Below are positions 30,201 to 45,200 of a stretch of DNA of 64,000 nucleotides, in pieces. The translations under genes and the position numbers were made by a program. The notes below the pieces were generated by a model. The model saw only the letters and a list, made by a program, of their open reading frames with translations. It was not told the DNA's origin and did no database searches. The stretch is from Microplitis mediator (Eukaryota > Arthropoda > Insecta > Hymenoptera > Braconidae). Location: NCBI RefSeq assembly GCF_029852145.1, contig NC_079971.1, positions 4,397,697-4,461,696 of the forward strand. The letters are read 5' to 3'. Position 1 is the stretch's first letter; each line of letters begins with the position of its first letter.

Positions 30201-33200
30201 GTCGTAACACTGAAAATAATTTTACATGATAGTTATTTTATTTATTCAGGTACTGATGGTGAATTAATGAGCCAGGTACTGACGTTTTCGTATGGATTTC
30301 CTGTAAATCCTTCGGGGCATGTGCAGGTAAAATTACCAGGTACATTATGACAGAGTGAGTTTTCACCACATGAGTGAGGTAGTTGACACTCGTCAATATC
30401 CTCGCAGTGGACTTCGCCATCGCCTCTGTACCCCGGCTTGCATTTGCAAAGAAAATTTGCCGGTAAATTGCAGCACTCGGCATTCGCGACGCATCGGGAC
30501 GCGAGAACTGGATCTTCGCATTCGTTTATATCTAAAATCATACAACCGTTAAATCATTATATTACTGTACAATATATATATGAACCAGTCGAGTTGTATA
30601 CCGATATTATATATAACTGAACAAAACAATAAGGAAGAGTTATTTTATATAGATAGATTATTTCTTTATCTAGGTCTGTAGCTATTAAGTTGTTACCTTC
30701 GCAGGTAAAGCCATCGCCCCGGTAACCGGGGTAACAGGAACAGTGGAAACCACCAAGAGTATTCGTACAGTGAGCAAAAATATCACAGGGCCTGTATTTA
30801 CACTCGTTCTCATCTGAAATTATTTATGGAGACATTAAAATCTTTAGCTAGAGTACTCTGGTAGTTATTTAAAATATCTTACAAGTTAAAAGACATTTTA
30901 AATTGATGGTAAATTTAACAACTGGAATTCCAAGTTTACGATCTAATCCAACGGATTCTAAGTCTTACCATTAATCCAACGGTCTTAACTTACTTTAACA
31001 TGTTATAAAAAAATAATAATAATAGTGAGCACCATAAGGAAGTGGATAATTTTTACCTGGCACTTGACAATTACATCCGCCGAAACCGTCATTGCAATGG
31101 CAAACTGAGTCAAGGCAAACTCCGTTCTGACATTTGGTACCGTCCTCTTTAGTACAATCATCTGTAAAATAATATTAAATAATAAATATATATAATTTAT
31201 ATGTTACTGTAATCCATATTTTCTTATACTACTTGTATGGTATATTTTTTTATGAAATTTAGAATCAAGTAAAGCCGCGGAATGAAGTTGTTTTATGAGC
31301 AGTGAGATGTGTGCGTGACTGGCCGATCACAAACTGCGTGACGAGCGTCGGATCATAACGGTAACGCCTGTGCCCACGCGGAAGACTCGGTACAAGTGAG
31401 TACAGGCTTACAGACATAGACTTTACTTAGTTACTTACTGCAAAATTACTGAATACACTCGAGTGTAGTGAGAACCATGAGGAAATCAACGCGTCCTCTC
31501 ATACTATTTTATTTTATGTTTATTTTTTACTTAATAAATAACAATATTTTCAGGCATTTCGTCCAGATTTTTTCCTGGAATTTATCTTCTCATGAACGGC
31601 CCGTAATTTAGCAATAAAATTTTACTGTGGGCAATCACGACAATCGTGCAACGAGGGGTCAAGCCACTAAATCAATTCCGCGGGTTCATTGGAAAACTGA
31701 TGGGCTAGGATGGGATATCATCATCTTCGTCATCAGTATCCACTTATGAGGATCGTGATGACCTCATACATGTGATGAAGATGAAGATGAAGATGAAGAT
31801 GAAGATGGAACTGGCAAAAAATTTTACCTGAACACTTGAGTATTTGTCGGGCTTCGTCGGCCCCTTGATAACAATCGTTTTTTCCATCGCATATTCTCGA
31901 GAGTTCCAGTAATTGGAGTACATCCGTCGATGCGTTTACTTGACAACCGAAGTAACCGTCTTCTAAATTTAAAAAAAACACTTCTCTTTTGGGTCCTCGT
32001 CCAACTCCTCTTGCAGAGTCGGCCTAAAAAAATTCGGTTTAATTTTTTATCTTAATTATTTGAAAAAAAAAAAAAAAAAAATGTTTTGTACTTACAGGAC
32101 ATGCTGATAATATTATGTACACCACCAACGGCCAAAGATGTTTCATCTTCGCTGTAATCATAAATATTTAATTTATTTAATTACCGTATCAGTAATTACG
32201 GAGCTAATGCTACAGTTTACTTAATTTTCGCAGTAAATAATTATCTTATTTACAGTTTAGCGATTTATTTTTAAATCTTACCGATAATTCAGCGGATTTA
32301 TGAAAAAATATAAACATTATTTTGAAATAAATGAGATTTAAAAAAAATAATTTAATGATACTCGGGTCTGTTAAATTAAACTTCAGGGTCTGCTGATTTT
32401 GCTCATCAATCTTCAGATGCGTAGATAAGATTTTTAAAAATATTTTTTACGATCACAAGTTAATTATCTAGTTCTTCAAACAATTTTCTATAAAAAACCC
32501 AAAATATTTCAAAACATTTTTTCTAAATCGTGTCTTGTATTAAAATCGATTAAATATTTTTATTTATTCCCATAACTTTGTCATTTTAAATTCAAATAAC
32601 TTCCCAACTGTAAACACAATTTAACTTTCGATCTTTCCCAAGGAATCTATTTTCAAAATTAGCATATTTTATATTCAACTAAAAGTCGGTAAAAAAAAAT
32701 AATTAATATAAATTTTTTTAAGTTGATGTCATGCGATATTTAAGTTTTTTCCGTCGTAAATAAAAGTCTACATGATTATTTTTATCAAATTTATAAACAA
32801 ATAGAAAAAATCTTGATGTAAAAATTAGAAAAAATATTTACTAAAATTGTAAAAAATTTCGTAACGTAATTAGGTGTAATTGAGACTTTATTGGCCCTAA
32901 TAATTTTTTTATCAGCCCACATGTGCAGATAAGAATTAAGAAAACAACCTTCAAACTATATGACAAATCCCATGATCACTAAACTTTAGTATATTTATTT
33001 AAAATAAAAATAAAAATTAACAGTCTCAGTTATCGCGGTATTTTTAATTATTATTTATCATTTAATTATTCGACCAATTACTCAAAACCACTAGGATACA
33101 CGAGTACTAGGATACACATGCTATTTATTTTTTTATTATTTCAAATTATTTTATTATTAGATTCTCTATACGGTGCGGTAGGTACTGACGTCTTCACACC

Positions 33201-36200
33201 TGTACGAAGTAAACATTAGACGGCTAAAAGATAATAATAATAACAATAATGTAACGCTAAGAATGTGGTGATAACGAATATTAGAATCATAGAAATTATC
33301 CAGGGTATGAATAAAGCCGCTTTTAATTAACCGGATATTAAACAAATTTAAAAAATGTAGATGAAAATGAAGAAGCTGAACTGCTTTGAAAACATGAAAA
33401 AAAAAAACTAAAACAGACCAGAACAGGAAATAATAAACCGGGGGCTACTGGATGCACCTGTAGGTTTCTTATTTTTTTGTTATTTTTTTTTCGTCTTTAA
33501 TGTTTCTACCTTTTCTAAGCCCTTTTAGTGGCTAGGAAATTACTTAGGTAAAGTGAAGACATAAACTCTTGCACCTGCAAAATCACTGGGTTTTAAAAAG
33601 CTATTAAAAAATTTACAATTATAAATATGTTTATTTTTATTACGTTTCATATAAATTTATATCATTAGTCTTCATGACGCAGCTTTTTTTAAATTTTTTC
33701 TCAATTCTAAGTCTGTTCCAAAAATACCATTCTTTCTGTTTATAAATTTATATATCTATATATATAAAAAATATATATATATATATATATACTAGATAGT
33801 GCCCATGATTTTTGTCGGACCCTAATAAATTTTTTCGGACAATTATTCTATTGCAAATGAGCAGAATCAGTTGAATTTAAAATTGGCGGGAATTAAAAAT
33901 TTTTTAAAATTCAAAAATTTAATTTCTATGGTTTAATATCCTCTTTGTCTATTAAAAATATTTTTTATAATTTTTACTGATTCTTCAAAAGTTTTAAAAC
34001 TAAAAAATTTATCTTTCGTTCCACAATTTTTGAACTAAGACATAAATAAATATTAAATGAACTACTTAGATCTAGTTATAAAAAATTAAATGAGATAAAC
34101 CTGTTACTTTCGCTTCTATAATAAGTAACACGAGTTATCTATATGAATCACCGGTGAATGTATGAGATATCGACATTTATAAAACAATTATTTACGTTTA
34201 CTTAATAAATCAAACATTTAAAAAATATCTGTTAAGTAAATTAAGTCTCTAATTTCGTCTTAAGACTTAACGCGTCTCGAGTTTTGAGTGTTTTGATATC
34301 TTGTAAAAATAATTAGTACCTAAATAATGTTTTTATTAAATTTGTTGTGTGATAAGAAATTTTTCGTCGCCGGAAACGCTCGATTGCCGGATGCACGTGA
34401 CGTAAAATCAAATGAAGAGTCAGCATGACAGTTCGTATATGCACTGAGTGCAATAAACCATCTGTAGCTCGTTTTGTAAGTTGTTATAAAATAATATAAT
34501 AGCCAGTTGTTCCATATTTGGTGACATGCTCGTCTATTCATGTAATATATGTATTAAAAAAAATAATGCGCTAAGTTGATCATGATCAATGTTCACATAT
34601 CTGACGGGATCTTCCTACGCACGAGAGTTGCAATCGATGTCGAGGCCTTTTGACGGGAATTGTAAAAAAAAAGTCATTATTTTCATGGGCAATCTGTTAA
34701 ATTATTTATTTATTAAGATAATTAATTAATAAATTCATTCATTTATTTATTTTATTGTTTTAAATAAACATAAAATTTTAAATATAACGTGACGTAATTC
34801 ATTATTTAACAAACGAGTTTGTCATGAGTGAATAAATTAAAAAGGAAAAGTTTCTCAATGACTATGATCCTAAAAATATACATATGTTTTTTTTCAAAAT
34901 TAATTTTTATATATTTTCTCAAGGATAATAGCGCAATTTATATAATTGCACTGAATCGTTAATCATTTACCGAAAAATAAATAAAATGATGGATTAATGA
35001 CGAAAATAAATGAAAATAAAATGTTGTTTTAAATGAGTGTATTAACTTAAACCCACGTAAACACTTTTTAAATTTCAAACTTGTCATTTTATCGTCGCCT
35101 ACGCGCGTACATTTATGGACAAACTTTCAGCTTGATATGAAAAAAAATAAAAATAAAAATAAAATACGTGTCTAAATTCAAAGAATCGAATAATTTTATT
35201 TTAATATATATTTTTACTAGCGACTTAATAAAAACTTAAATAAGTATGCATACCGTAACGTAAATACAATAAAATAGAAAGGATGAGCGCATACTTAAAT
35301 AAAATAAAAATAAATTATCATAAAGGATTGGAAAATTGCATACATCCGCATTTGATAAAATTTCGTAATTTATATTTATATTTATATATATAAATATATA
35401 AATACAATTTATAAAATAACTTGAATATCAGCCATAAAGTTAATTATTTTAATAATTAATTATTTTTAATAATTATAATTGTAATAAATATATAAAGTTA
35501 TGAAGATCTAGAGACTTCCTTATTCTCAGTCCCAGAGAATCTACAGCCAGACGACCCTGACTCTCACTCGTTAGTCTTATCGCGGTAATTCCCGTGGTAA
35601 TTTGTCGCCTCGACCTGTTACCTGTTATGTCCTCTGTACTCTGTACTGTAATACTAATGCTAAAATTGCTTGTATGCAAGCAAAGACACTCAGATACAAC
35701 CCACACCTACAACAGCGATTCTAATAAACATATGTCGCTATGTACCAGCGTTAAAAAAATAATAAAACACTCGGATGGTGTCCTTTGTTTATGCCTCCTG
35801 TACAAAGTAATAAACTAATTACCTCCGTTTCATAATTAACGGTTTAAAAGTAGAGGGGATGGACTTATGAGGTCATTATCCTTACATCATCAATTAATTA
35901 TATAAGTTCATTACTCATATCTTTAATTAAATATCTACATATGATTATTATTATTATTTGAGTCCTTGGCAGCCTTGAAGTCGGTTTTAAAAAAATTTCG
36001 GTAAAAGTTTGGGTATAAAAAAAATGTGGCTGGATTATGATGCAAATGAGTCAATTATTCATACAGTCAGCTCGTTTACAGTTAATTTAATATATATGAT
36101 CACAATAAGCTACTTGACTTGTTCAATGACCGGTCCTTGTATTTAAAACTGGTGGACAAACTTATCCTTATTGTTATTCTATTCAACTCCAACTTCTTAT

Positions 36201-39200
36201 AATTTTTCTACTTCTTCTTCTTCTTCGCCTTGATCTTAACTTATGTTATTCCAATACTCTTTTCAGACACGCTTCACGAGTCCATTGTCGAAGGAAATAC
36301 CCCGACACCTCGACTTTGTCCCTCGAACAAGTACAATAAATACACGAGCAACCTGAGGTACCTGCAGGTGTGTTCCCAGAATGCGGGATAGCTAAAAAAA
36401 CTAACAATAAATAAATAATCAAGGGGAATAAAAACGTTTAAGTGAAGGAATTACTCGAGCATGTATTATTTTATTTATTATTTAATTTTTTTCTTGTTGC
36501 TTCCTTACTTGTATTGCAGGAGAGACAAAGATCTGTACGATAAACTTTTTAACTTTAAGATTATCTTTGACAAGAAAATTCCGATGTTGGTTAATAAATC
36601 CTCGAGGACCTTTCGGCGGTACCTTTGGTGTTAACAAGGGGAGGAATAAATTAATCTGCTGGCTATCATCACCACAACTCAATTAATTTAATCGTTATAG
36701 TTAAGGATTCAATAATAATGATAAAAATTAGGGATTACCATACGCGTGACTCTTTTTTTTTCGCTATTAACGTTAACGAAAAATAAAAAAAAAATTTATA
36801 AGCAAGAGTACCCACGACCTGTGGTATCATCAGAGATCTTTTGTATGCCAAGCACGCCCGTTTTTTATCTTCTCGCTCTTACAACAGCTATAGTCTCTTG
36901 TCGTGTAAGAGTGAGAGGAACGTTACCTTGGCTCGCTGTATACCTGAGACTTGAGGCAACATCCGGCATAGCATGGAGCAAAATACGAACTCGCGTGCTC
37001 GGTATTACTGTACGGTGTCATAGTAATGTTCAACTAAAACTAAAACTAAAGCCAAAGCCGGAGACAAAACCCAATAGACCGGAGACCAGACTCGATCTCG
37101 AGTATTAATCTATTGATAGAAGGGAGAGTTAGATGAAGGGAGTCGTAACAACGCCCACTGGTGTAACACCAATGTAACAGACACGTAAGTAAAGCGAGCG
37201 GAGTGTGAGTCCAGGCGAGACTTAAATTTGTTAAAGTGAAAGTCATCAAGTCCCAAAGACTTTTATAGTTTTTAACTAGAGTAGAATGGATTTTTCCCAC
37301 TACATTGTTTTTGTATCAATAGAGTATGTGCTCTTAAACAGCTGTTCATATATTTACACTGTAAAAAATTCGGAGTGAATTCGGAGTAATTGTGAATTTT
37401 ATTCGAATCCGAATTCACTTTTTCACTCGGAGCTTCGGAGTTTGAAAAAAAATTACTCCGCATACGGAGTAAATTGGGAGTTTGTCTTTTCAGCGGAGTA
37501 ATTTCGGAGTACTCTGGATTTTATTTTACTACAATTCGGAGTTTTAATATAAAAATAAACCCCTCTGGAGTTCACTCCAGATTTAATCCGCGTTCACTCC
37601 GAAATTTTTTACAGCGTATTATTAATACTGTAAAAATTCAGGAATGATTGCGGATGTTATTTAAATCTGATTTCACTCCGTCACTTGAAGTTTCGGAGTT
37701 TGAAAAAAAATTACTTCGCATACGGAGTAAATTGGGCGTTTGTCTTTTCAGCGGAGTAATTTCGGAGTACTCTGATTTTTATTTCACCCCAATTCGGAGT
37801 TTTAATATAAAAATAAACCCCTTTGGAATTCACTCCAGATTTAATCCGCGTTCACTCCGAAATTTTTTACAGTGTATTATTAATACTGTAAAAAATCGGG
37901 AATGCTTGCGGATGTTATTTAAATCCGAATTTGCTCCGAATTTACTCCGTCAAAAATAACTCCGCATATGGAGTAAATTGGGAGTTTTTCTTTTCAGCGG
38001 AGTGAACTAGATTTTAATTAAATTCGCATTCACTCCGATTAGGAGTTTTAATATTAAAATAAACTCCCCTTTGGAGTAAATTTCACTCCGAGTAGATAAA
38101 ATAAATAAACAGCCACCCGCTCCCCATTCACTCCAAATTAAATCCACGTTCACTCCATTAATTTTGTACAGTGCATGAATAATAACTCTTTAAATTTGTT
38201 AAATGACTTTTAAATTGATGGTTTCATTGATTGACGCGATCGAAATGATTGAATGGATGACGAGGGTTATCATCATGACGATTACATTTAGATTTAAATT
38301 GACAAATACTCGAATGTATATAAGTATATATATAAATATAAATAAAATATAAGTATAAATCTATTGCATGCAACTCTCACGACACAAAGACGTATTACCT
38401 AGAGGATTTACGACGCCGTAAGATAGCGAACTGACTCAAGACCACCGTCCTTCTGCACGAGTACGCGATTACCGCGTACAGATCCACGCGTAATGTCTAT
38501 TATGGCATTACGTGATGCTTATTATTGTCGTTTATAGCAAACACGTGTCTTTTAATATACAATTATAACCCGACTCATCATCGACACCATCATCATCATC
38601 ATCATTATTCTCATCTTTGACAGTTAAATATTTAATGGCAGAAGCTTCTTGTTTTACGAGTTCGTTTTAAATAAAATCTTTATGCATACCAGAGCACGGT
38701 GTACTAAACATTGCATCAGATGATGAAACTTTATTGGGATGTCGTGAACGTAGGCTGGGTAGTATGGAATGGAGTGTAAGGCCGCAAGATAACCAAATAT
38801 GGAAGGAAGTTGTGTGTCGTGTATTTTGTGTGGACTCTCTTGTACTCGTTTATGTTATGTGTGTTGTGTGTCTTTTCATTAGCTTGGTGACTACACTCGA
38901 GATAGAGAGTCACTCTCTGATGCAAGCACAAGCATTGAACTCTCCCGCCTTACATTACTCTCTTTACCAACAGCATTTGTAACCGTACGTTTCGATCACG
39001 AGGATTGCTATCCAGTTATGGATTCACTTAATGAGAACGATTCATAAATCCTACGTAATTTTCATAATCGATTGTCATTATTAATTATACTATTATACAT
39101 TTTATTATTTATATTTAAATCTACAAATAATAATAATAATTAAATTATAAAGTTTATTTGATATAATTAACTAAAAAAATTCATCTCTTTCGTAAAAAAA

Positions 39201-42200
39201 TTGTAAGTCAAAAAAAATTAGCGAAAAAATTTAACTATATGTCAATATTGCAATAATTTTTGTTAATTCTATAATGAATTTCTTTTATAGTATTAAGGTC
39301 TGAAGATGCAGACTGTAAAAAATCGGGAGTGACTTTGGAGTGGAGATGGATTTTATTTAAATCCGAATTCACTCCGTCACTCGGAGTTTCAGAGTTTTTT
39401 TTTTAATTATTCCGCATATGGAGTCAACAGGGAATTAGTCTTCGTAACGGAGTAATTTTAGAGTATCCTGGATTTTATTTCACTCCAATTTGGAGTTTTA
39501 ATACAAAAATAAACTCCCCTTTGAAGTTCACTCAGAATTCACTCCGAAATTTTTTACTTCATTATTACTATACTGTAAAAAAACGGGAGTGAATTCGGAT
39601 TTTATTTAAATCCAAATTCATTCCATCACTCGGAGTTTCAGAGTTTTTTTTAAATTACTCCGCATATGGAGTCAACAGGGAGTTAGTCCTTTTAACGGAG
39701 TAATTTCAGAGTATTCTGAATTTTATTTTACTTCAATTTGGAGTTTTATTTAAAAATAAACTCCCCTTTGAAGTTCACTCCAAATTCACTCCGAAAATTT
39801 TGTACAATTCATTATTACTATACTGTAAAAAAACGGGAGTGAATTCGGATTTTATATACAGAGTAAATCGAGAGTTTGTATTTTCAGCGGAGTGATTTCA
39901 TAGTGATCTGGATTTTATTAAAATCCGCGTTTACTCCCATTCAAAGTTTCAATATTAAAATAAACTTCCTTTGGAGTGAATTTCACTCCGAGAGAATTCA
40001 ATAAATAAACAGTCATCTTCTGCATTCACTCCAAATTTACTCCGGATTTAACCCGCGTTCACTCCACAATTTTTTTACAGAGCATAGGTTTAGTGAAATA
40101 TTATCAAGAATGAAACTGAAAGGTATCGGATGTACCTGTTATTTTTTACAATAATAATAATTATTATTTTAATAATGACCTTGTACTAATTAAGCCGGAA
40201 AATATATAAAACCTGATTTTTTTCAGTCATGGGTACGGAATAAAAAAAAATGTGTTGAATAGATAATTGATTAATATATGCTTGGTCATGTATTAATGAA
40301 TTATTTAAAATATTTTCTCACCCTCGGATTTAAATTGAATGAAAAAATTTGTACAGTTGTTTGTACATATATGGCTAATATATTTGTTATTATTATTATT
40401 ATTATCATTATGATATATTTTTTGTTCTCGTTATTCATTTATAAAGGAGCTGAGAAATCTATTTAGTATGACTAATCTTGGATGAGATCCAAGCCACGTT
40501 TTCACCAATCATCCAGGTCTATTATTCATTCAATTGACGTCGTGTGGCTGATGTGAAACGGTAAAATACCAGCAATTTAAAATTTAAAATTTTATAATAG
40601 AAACCAACAACAACAATAACACGACTACAACAAAAGATATTGTTATTTAAATATTTTCGCTACAAATCTGGTTAATTATTTAAATTACCCGATAAGAAAA
40701 AGATTAATTTCCGTGGGTGGCTTAAATCCGACTACTCGAGAAGCGTCGACGTTGTCGTTGAACCCACGTGCCTCGCCCATTACACATATATATTATATAT
40801 TATTTATTATTATAGATATTACGTGATCAATGTAATGTACATACGTTTATGGACATGCCGACGAAACGATGAACTAGTAACTTGTGTAATTATAAAATCA
40901 TATATAAGATGATATATTATCAATAAGTAGTAAATTGATGAACACGTCAATTCAATTTAACTTGAGCTTGTTCATTTACTCTTAACAACATGTCCGCTTT
41001 AATCTATTATCAAGGTACTAATTATTTTAATTACAATCAAGTCAACTTCGAGACTTCCTTGTTGGAAAAAAAAAATAACCGACGAGTTAAAAAAAAAAAA
41101 CTAAAGTTGTTTAAATAAAACTTGTGAAATTGTCATCATTACATACTAAAGTATTAGTTATTCGTTAAAAATAAAAAGTTAAAATGATTATTCAAGATTG
41201 AATGTACGTGGAATACGGTAATAAGTGAACGAATAATGATCAAATGTCTGCAACGGACATATATAACCTGGTATCAGTATTACTTTAGGTATTTTTTAAA
41301 GAAAACTATCTTTGAGTAGCAATATACATATATATATATATATAAATATATGAGATAGTAAATGGTTGTTGTTGTTGTTGTTGGGCTTGGGCGCAAATCT
41401 GCAGGCACGGAGAAGCGACCTCCTTGAGAACGGTCCTTGACTCGAGGGCTCAAGCAAGAAGAAGAATAAGAAGAAGTAGAAGAAGAAGAAGAAGAAGAAG
41501 AAGATGAAGAAGAAGCGTCGTGAGTGCGCTTGAAAAGGCACAAGATTCCTGGGTAGAGTCGAGGGAATGTATAGATATTTATATATATATGTAAGTATGT
41601 ATATGTATAAAGTAGACAAGGCGAGGTGGACGGTGAAGAGTATGAGCAAAAAGAAGAGTAGGAGGACGAAGATGGCAATGGCGCCTACGGGCAACTACAA
41701 CTACAACTGGAATCCTACACTAGCAAAGCAAATTCCTAGAGCCCTAACATTAAACTTGGCACAAAGGTATTGTGTATTAAGTATTTAACATTATGGCAAA
41801 TTAAAAGTATTTAAAATGTTGTAAGTGGGGCGAGTTGAGCGCTGTCGCATTATAAAAGACCATGACTATAATCGGCAATGACCAATCAACCGCACCTTGG
41901 TACCCAGGTACCACTTTCACGCCTCTCTTTATTCATCTCTTTCTGCTGCACTGGGCGTTAAGTAAAAATCCAACCAGTTTAATGTTGGCTCACTTAGACT
42001 TATATTGGTTGCTTTGAGTGTATGCGGCTGTGAACTCGATGACGCGAGTCACTAAGGAATCCCCGAGAATCGGGCTTACGTAAAGTTTTGTGAGCTAAGT
42101 GTGCCATCAAATACGGCTAGACAAGTCTAATTTTCTCTTTTTTTATTTCACTACTCGGCTGGTTGTGCTCTTGGTTTACAAAGCTAGAGATTATGACGGC

Positions 42201-45200
42201 GAACAAAAAGTTTATAATGATTATGATGACGCCAGTGTAAGAGTGTCTTGACTTGAGACTTGGGACCTGAGACTTAAATAGAGAATACAGAACAACCGGA
42301 AAGTAAAACGCCATATTGCGGTCGCACGACTGGAGGGAATTCGCACGCAAGACTCTCTAACTCTCTTTCAACTTGATGGACGTGTTTTGCTCCTGGTACG
42401 CTCTTATAACATCATGAGCTATCGCGAAAGGCAACTTTGTTAGTCGTTTGAATCTGGATCGATGGAATTTATGATAAAAAAACATCGATACCACATGCAT
42501 ACATAACTTATTTTCCCTGTCATCCTTTTTCAATGATTTTTTAATCGAGTCCATCAAGGTCCAGGTCTAGGACATGAATAAGAGTGATAAGACGGTCTTG
42601 TAAGATGCCTCCGAGCAGGAAGCACTCAGCCAGCGATCGTGGGATCGTTCATCAACGATCGAAAACTACTTCCGCCGATCGTGTGTACTAACGCACGAGA
42701 GGGAAAACTAGATTTTCTGGTTTACAAAAAAGCTAAATGCATTCCCGTACCCGGTTACCACTTGTAGTGCCGCGGTAACTCCAAAAAAAATTATGCAATC
42801 AAAGGTATAAATTAGTACCTAGGGTAAACATTTTTTATCGACACCACAAGCAATCTAGCTCCGTATCGGTTTTTCTTTTTACTTAAACATCCAGATGTTC
42901 TCTCAATCCCCTTTTATATTTTATAAAAAATATTTAATTATATGAGAATATCACACACATATGTAATAAATAATAAAAATTCGAAGCAATAGTGGACTTC
43001 AAGGCCTGGTATTTACAAATGAGGATCTATCGAGCGTGCGAATCGTGTCATTTTCTTTCTCCCGAGGCATCTAATCATCACAATAAGAGGATAATAACGC
43101 GCACAATTTATTAATGTGCGCTCTGTACTACAGATTTAGCGGCATAAAAAAAAACAAGGCTATGACTAGTAGGCGGCTTATATTTACTCATCTTCCGCTC
43201 GAACTCAATATGGCCAGATTTGAAGCCTATAGATTTCCCCTTCACTTTGATCACCGATGCTAATCATTACTGACCACTCGTTCGTGTCGTATTAAATGCA
43301 AGGACGCGGCCTTTTTAAATATACTATCGTCACATTACTTGTCGATTTATTACCTGGTTTAGTAAATAATACTCGACAGGATTTAAATAATAAAACCCTC
43401 AGTCCCTGTTGTGTATATGAAGGAGAGCCCCCGTTCCCTTTCGGCTTCTTTTAGTGACACGAGTCGATTTAACAACAGCCGGCTCAAATTACCATCGTTA
43501 CATGATCCAGCTCACATAAGTGGATATTTAAAAAAACAACTAAATTCACGGGAGAACGCTCTCGGGCTGCTGGACATCGCGCCACACATCGCGCATCAAA
43601 AAAAACGTTGCCGCAATGAGTTAATTATTTCATCGTTGCATAATTTTTCCATCAAGATGCGCAGGGCCGGGAACAAAAAAACCAAAGAATAATAGAGAGA
43701 TTTTTTCCTATTAATTAATAACGTAATCAGTAATCAGTAATTAGTTTTTTCAAATAATGAGGGCAAGTAAAGAAAGACGACCTTCAAAATCTAATGTAAG
43801 CCATTTCTACGATACTCCCCGATGATTTGCACGCACGCGTAGGCATTACCCACGCATTTGTGCTGCTTTTTGTTTAATTACTTTACACCTCTTGTATGCA
43901 ATCCTTTATTATAATTTCTGTCTTGTAATTCTTTATATACACTGTAAAAAATCCGGAGTGAATTCGAATTGAAATTAAATCCGAATTCACTCCGCATTCG
44001 CTCCGCCACTCGGAGTTCCGGAGTTTTAAAAAAAATTACTCCGCATGCGGAGTGAATTGGGAGTTTTTTTTTAGCGGAGTGATCTCGGAGTAACGCGGAT
44101 TTTATTTCACTCCCAATTCACTCCGGTCCGGAGTTTTAATACTTAAATAAATTTATATTAATTTATATTAAACCGCTAAACAATGTGTGTATGTGCAAAT
44201 GTGTGCGTGTGTGTCTAAATATGTGTGTGTATGTGTGTGCGTATCAGCTGATCAATAATGTAATACGCGAGTTTTTACTTCGATTTTATTGAGTGGAGCA
44301 ATTTTTTATTAATAATATTTTCAAAACTCCGTTCCGGAGTGAATTTCACTCAGAGGGGAGGGAATAATTAAAAATTCATTCACTCCGCATTCACTCCGGA
44401 TTTAATCCGCATTCACTCCGCGAATTTTTTACAGTGTATCACTTAATATTTTTTTTTTTTTATTGGACTTTCATTTAAAATTAAAGACTTTTATTTATAA
44501 ATTATTATGTCATTGGTATTGTTCTGCGCTCACTTGATTTACGTGATATTATTTTCTTCCTATTGTTTTCTCTATAAAACGAAGACGGAAAAATAAGATA
44601 AAGAAGAAGAAGAAGAAGAAAATTGACGTCATCGAGTCCTTATAAAGAATTTTAAAAGGATTACATCAGTCCCATAACTCTCAAGTCAAATTTACACATG
44701 ATCTTAAAAGTAAACCCGCGACTTGTTTACTTAAATTTTAAATATTTAATTATGTTTATTATTTTTTTAGTGATTTGCAGTTTTTTACCGCATTCACTCT
44801 CATATTTTATCGTACCCTGAGTTTATTTATTACCAAGTTATTATTTATTCAAAAATACTTGTTCCCTGTCACGTATTTTTGTTTATGATCCGCGGGGGGA
44901 GTTACGAGTTCGCAGTTTTTTTTTGTGCATAGAAAGTTTCGTGATAACTCGAGGCACTTTTGAGCCTGCAACCGGTATCCTGTTGGGCCCTTGGGCATCA
45001 TCGGTTTGATAATAAAAATAATTCAGATTTAATATACCCGGGGTTTTATTTATTTTTAATCAGATTATTATTTTTATAATCGCATTAAACCCGAAGGTCA
45101 GCGAGAGTCTAGACTAAGAATGGAGTTTTATTTTTATCGGGTTACGAGATTAATTGAATTTTAACGAGAGAAAATTTATAATGAGATGCTTTTTATGATT

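Noticed and set aside
37357..40084. Possible CRISPR-like or satellite array because of regular 250-bp units
   Set aside because: Units are TIR-bounded, TA-flanked and variable in length, with no short direct repeats separated by unique spacers; transposon-derived array fits better.
41280..41694. Overlapping 132-codon open frames on the minus strand with Ser- and Phe-rich runs
   Set aside because: They are translations of GAA/GTT trinucleotide repeats in two frames; no splice sites, domain or codon bias.
43411..43692. 93-codon plus-strand frame starting MYMKESPRSLS
   Set aside because: No recognisable domain, no upstream promoter or splice context, and it lies in the dumpy first intron; probably chance in a slightly GC-richer patch.
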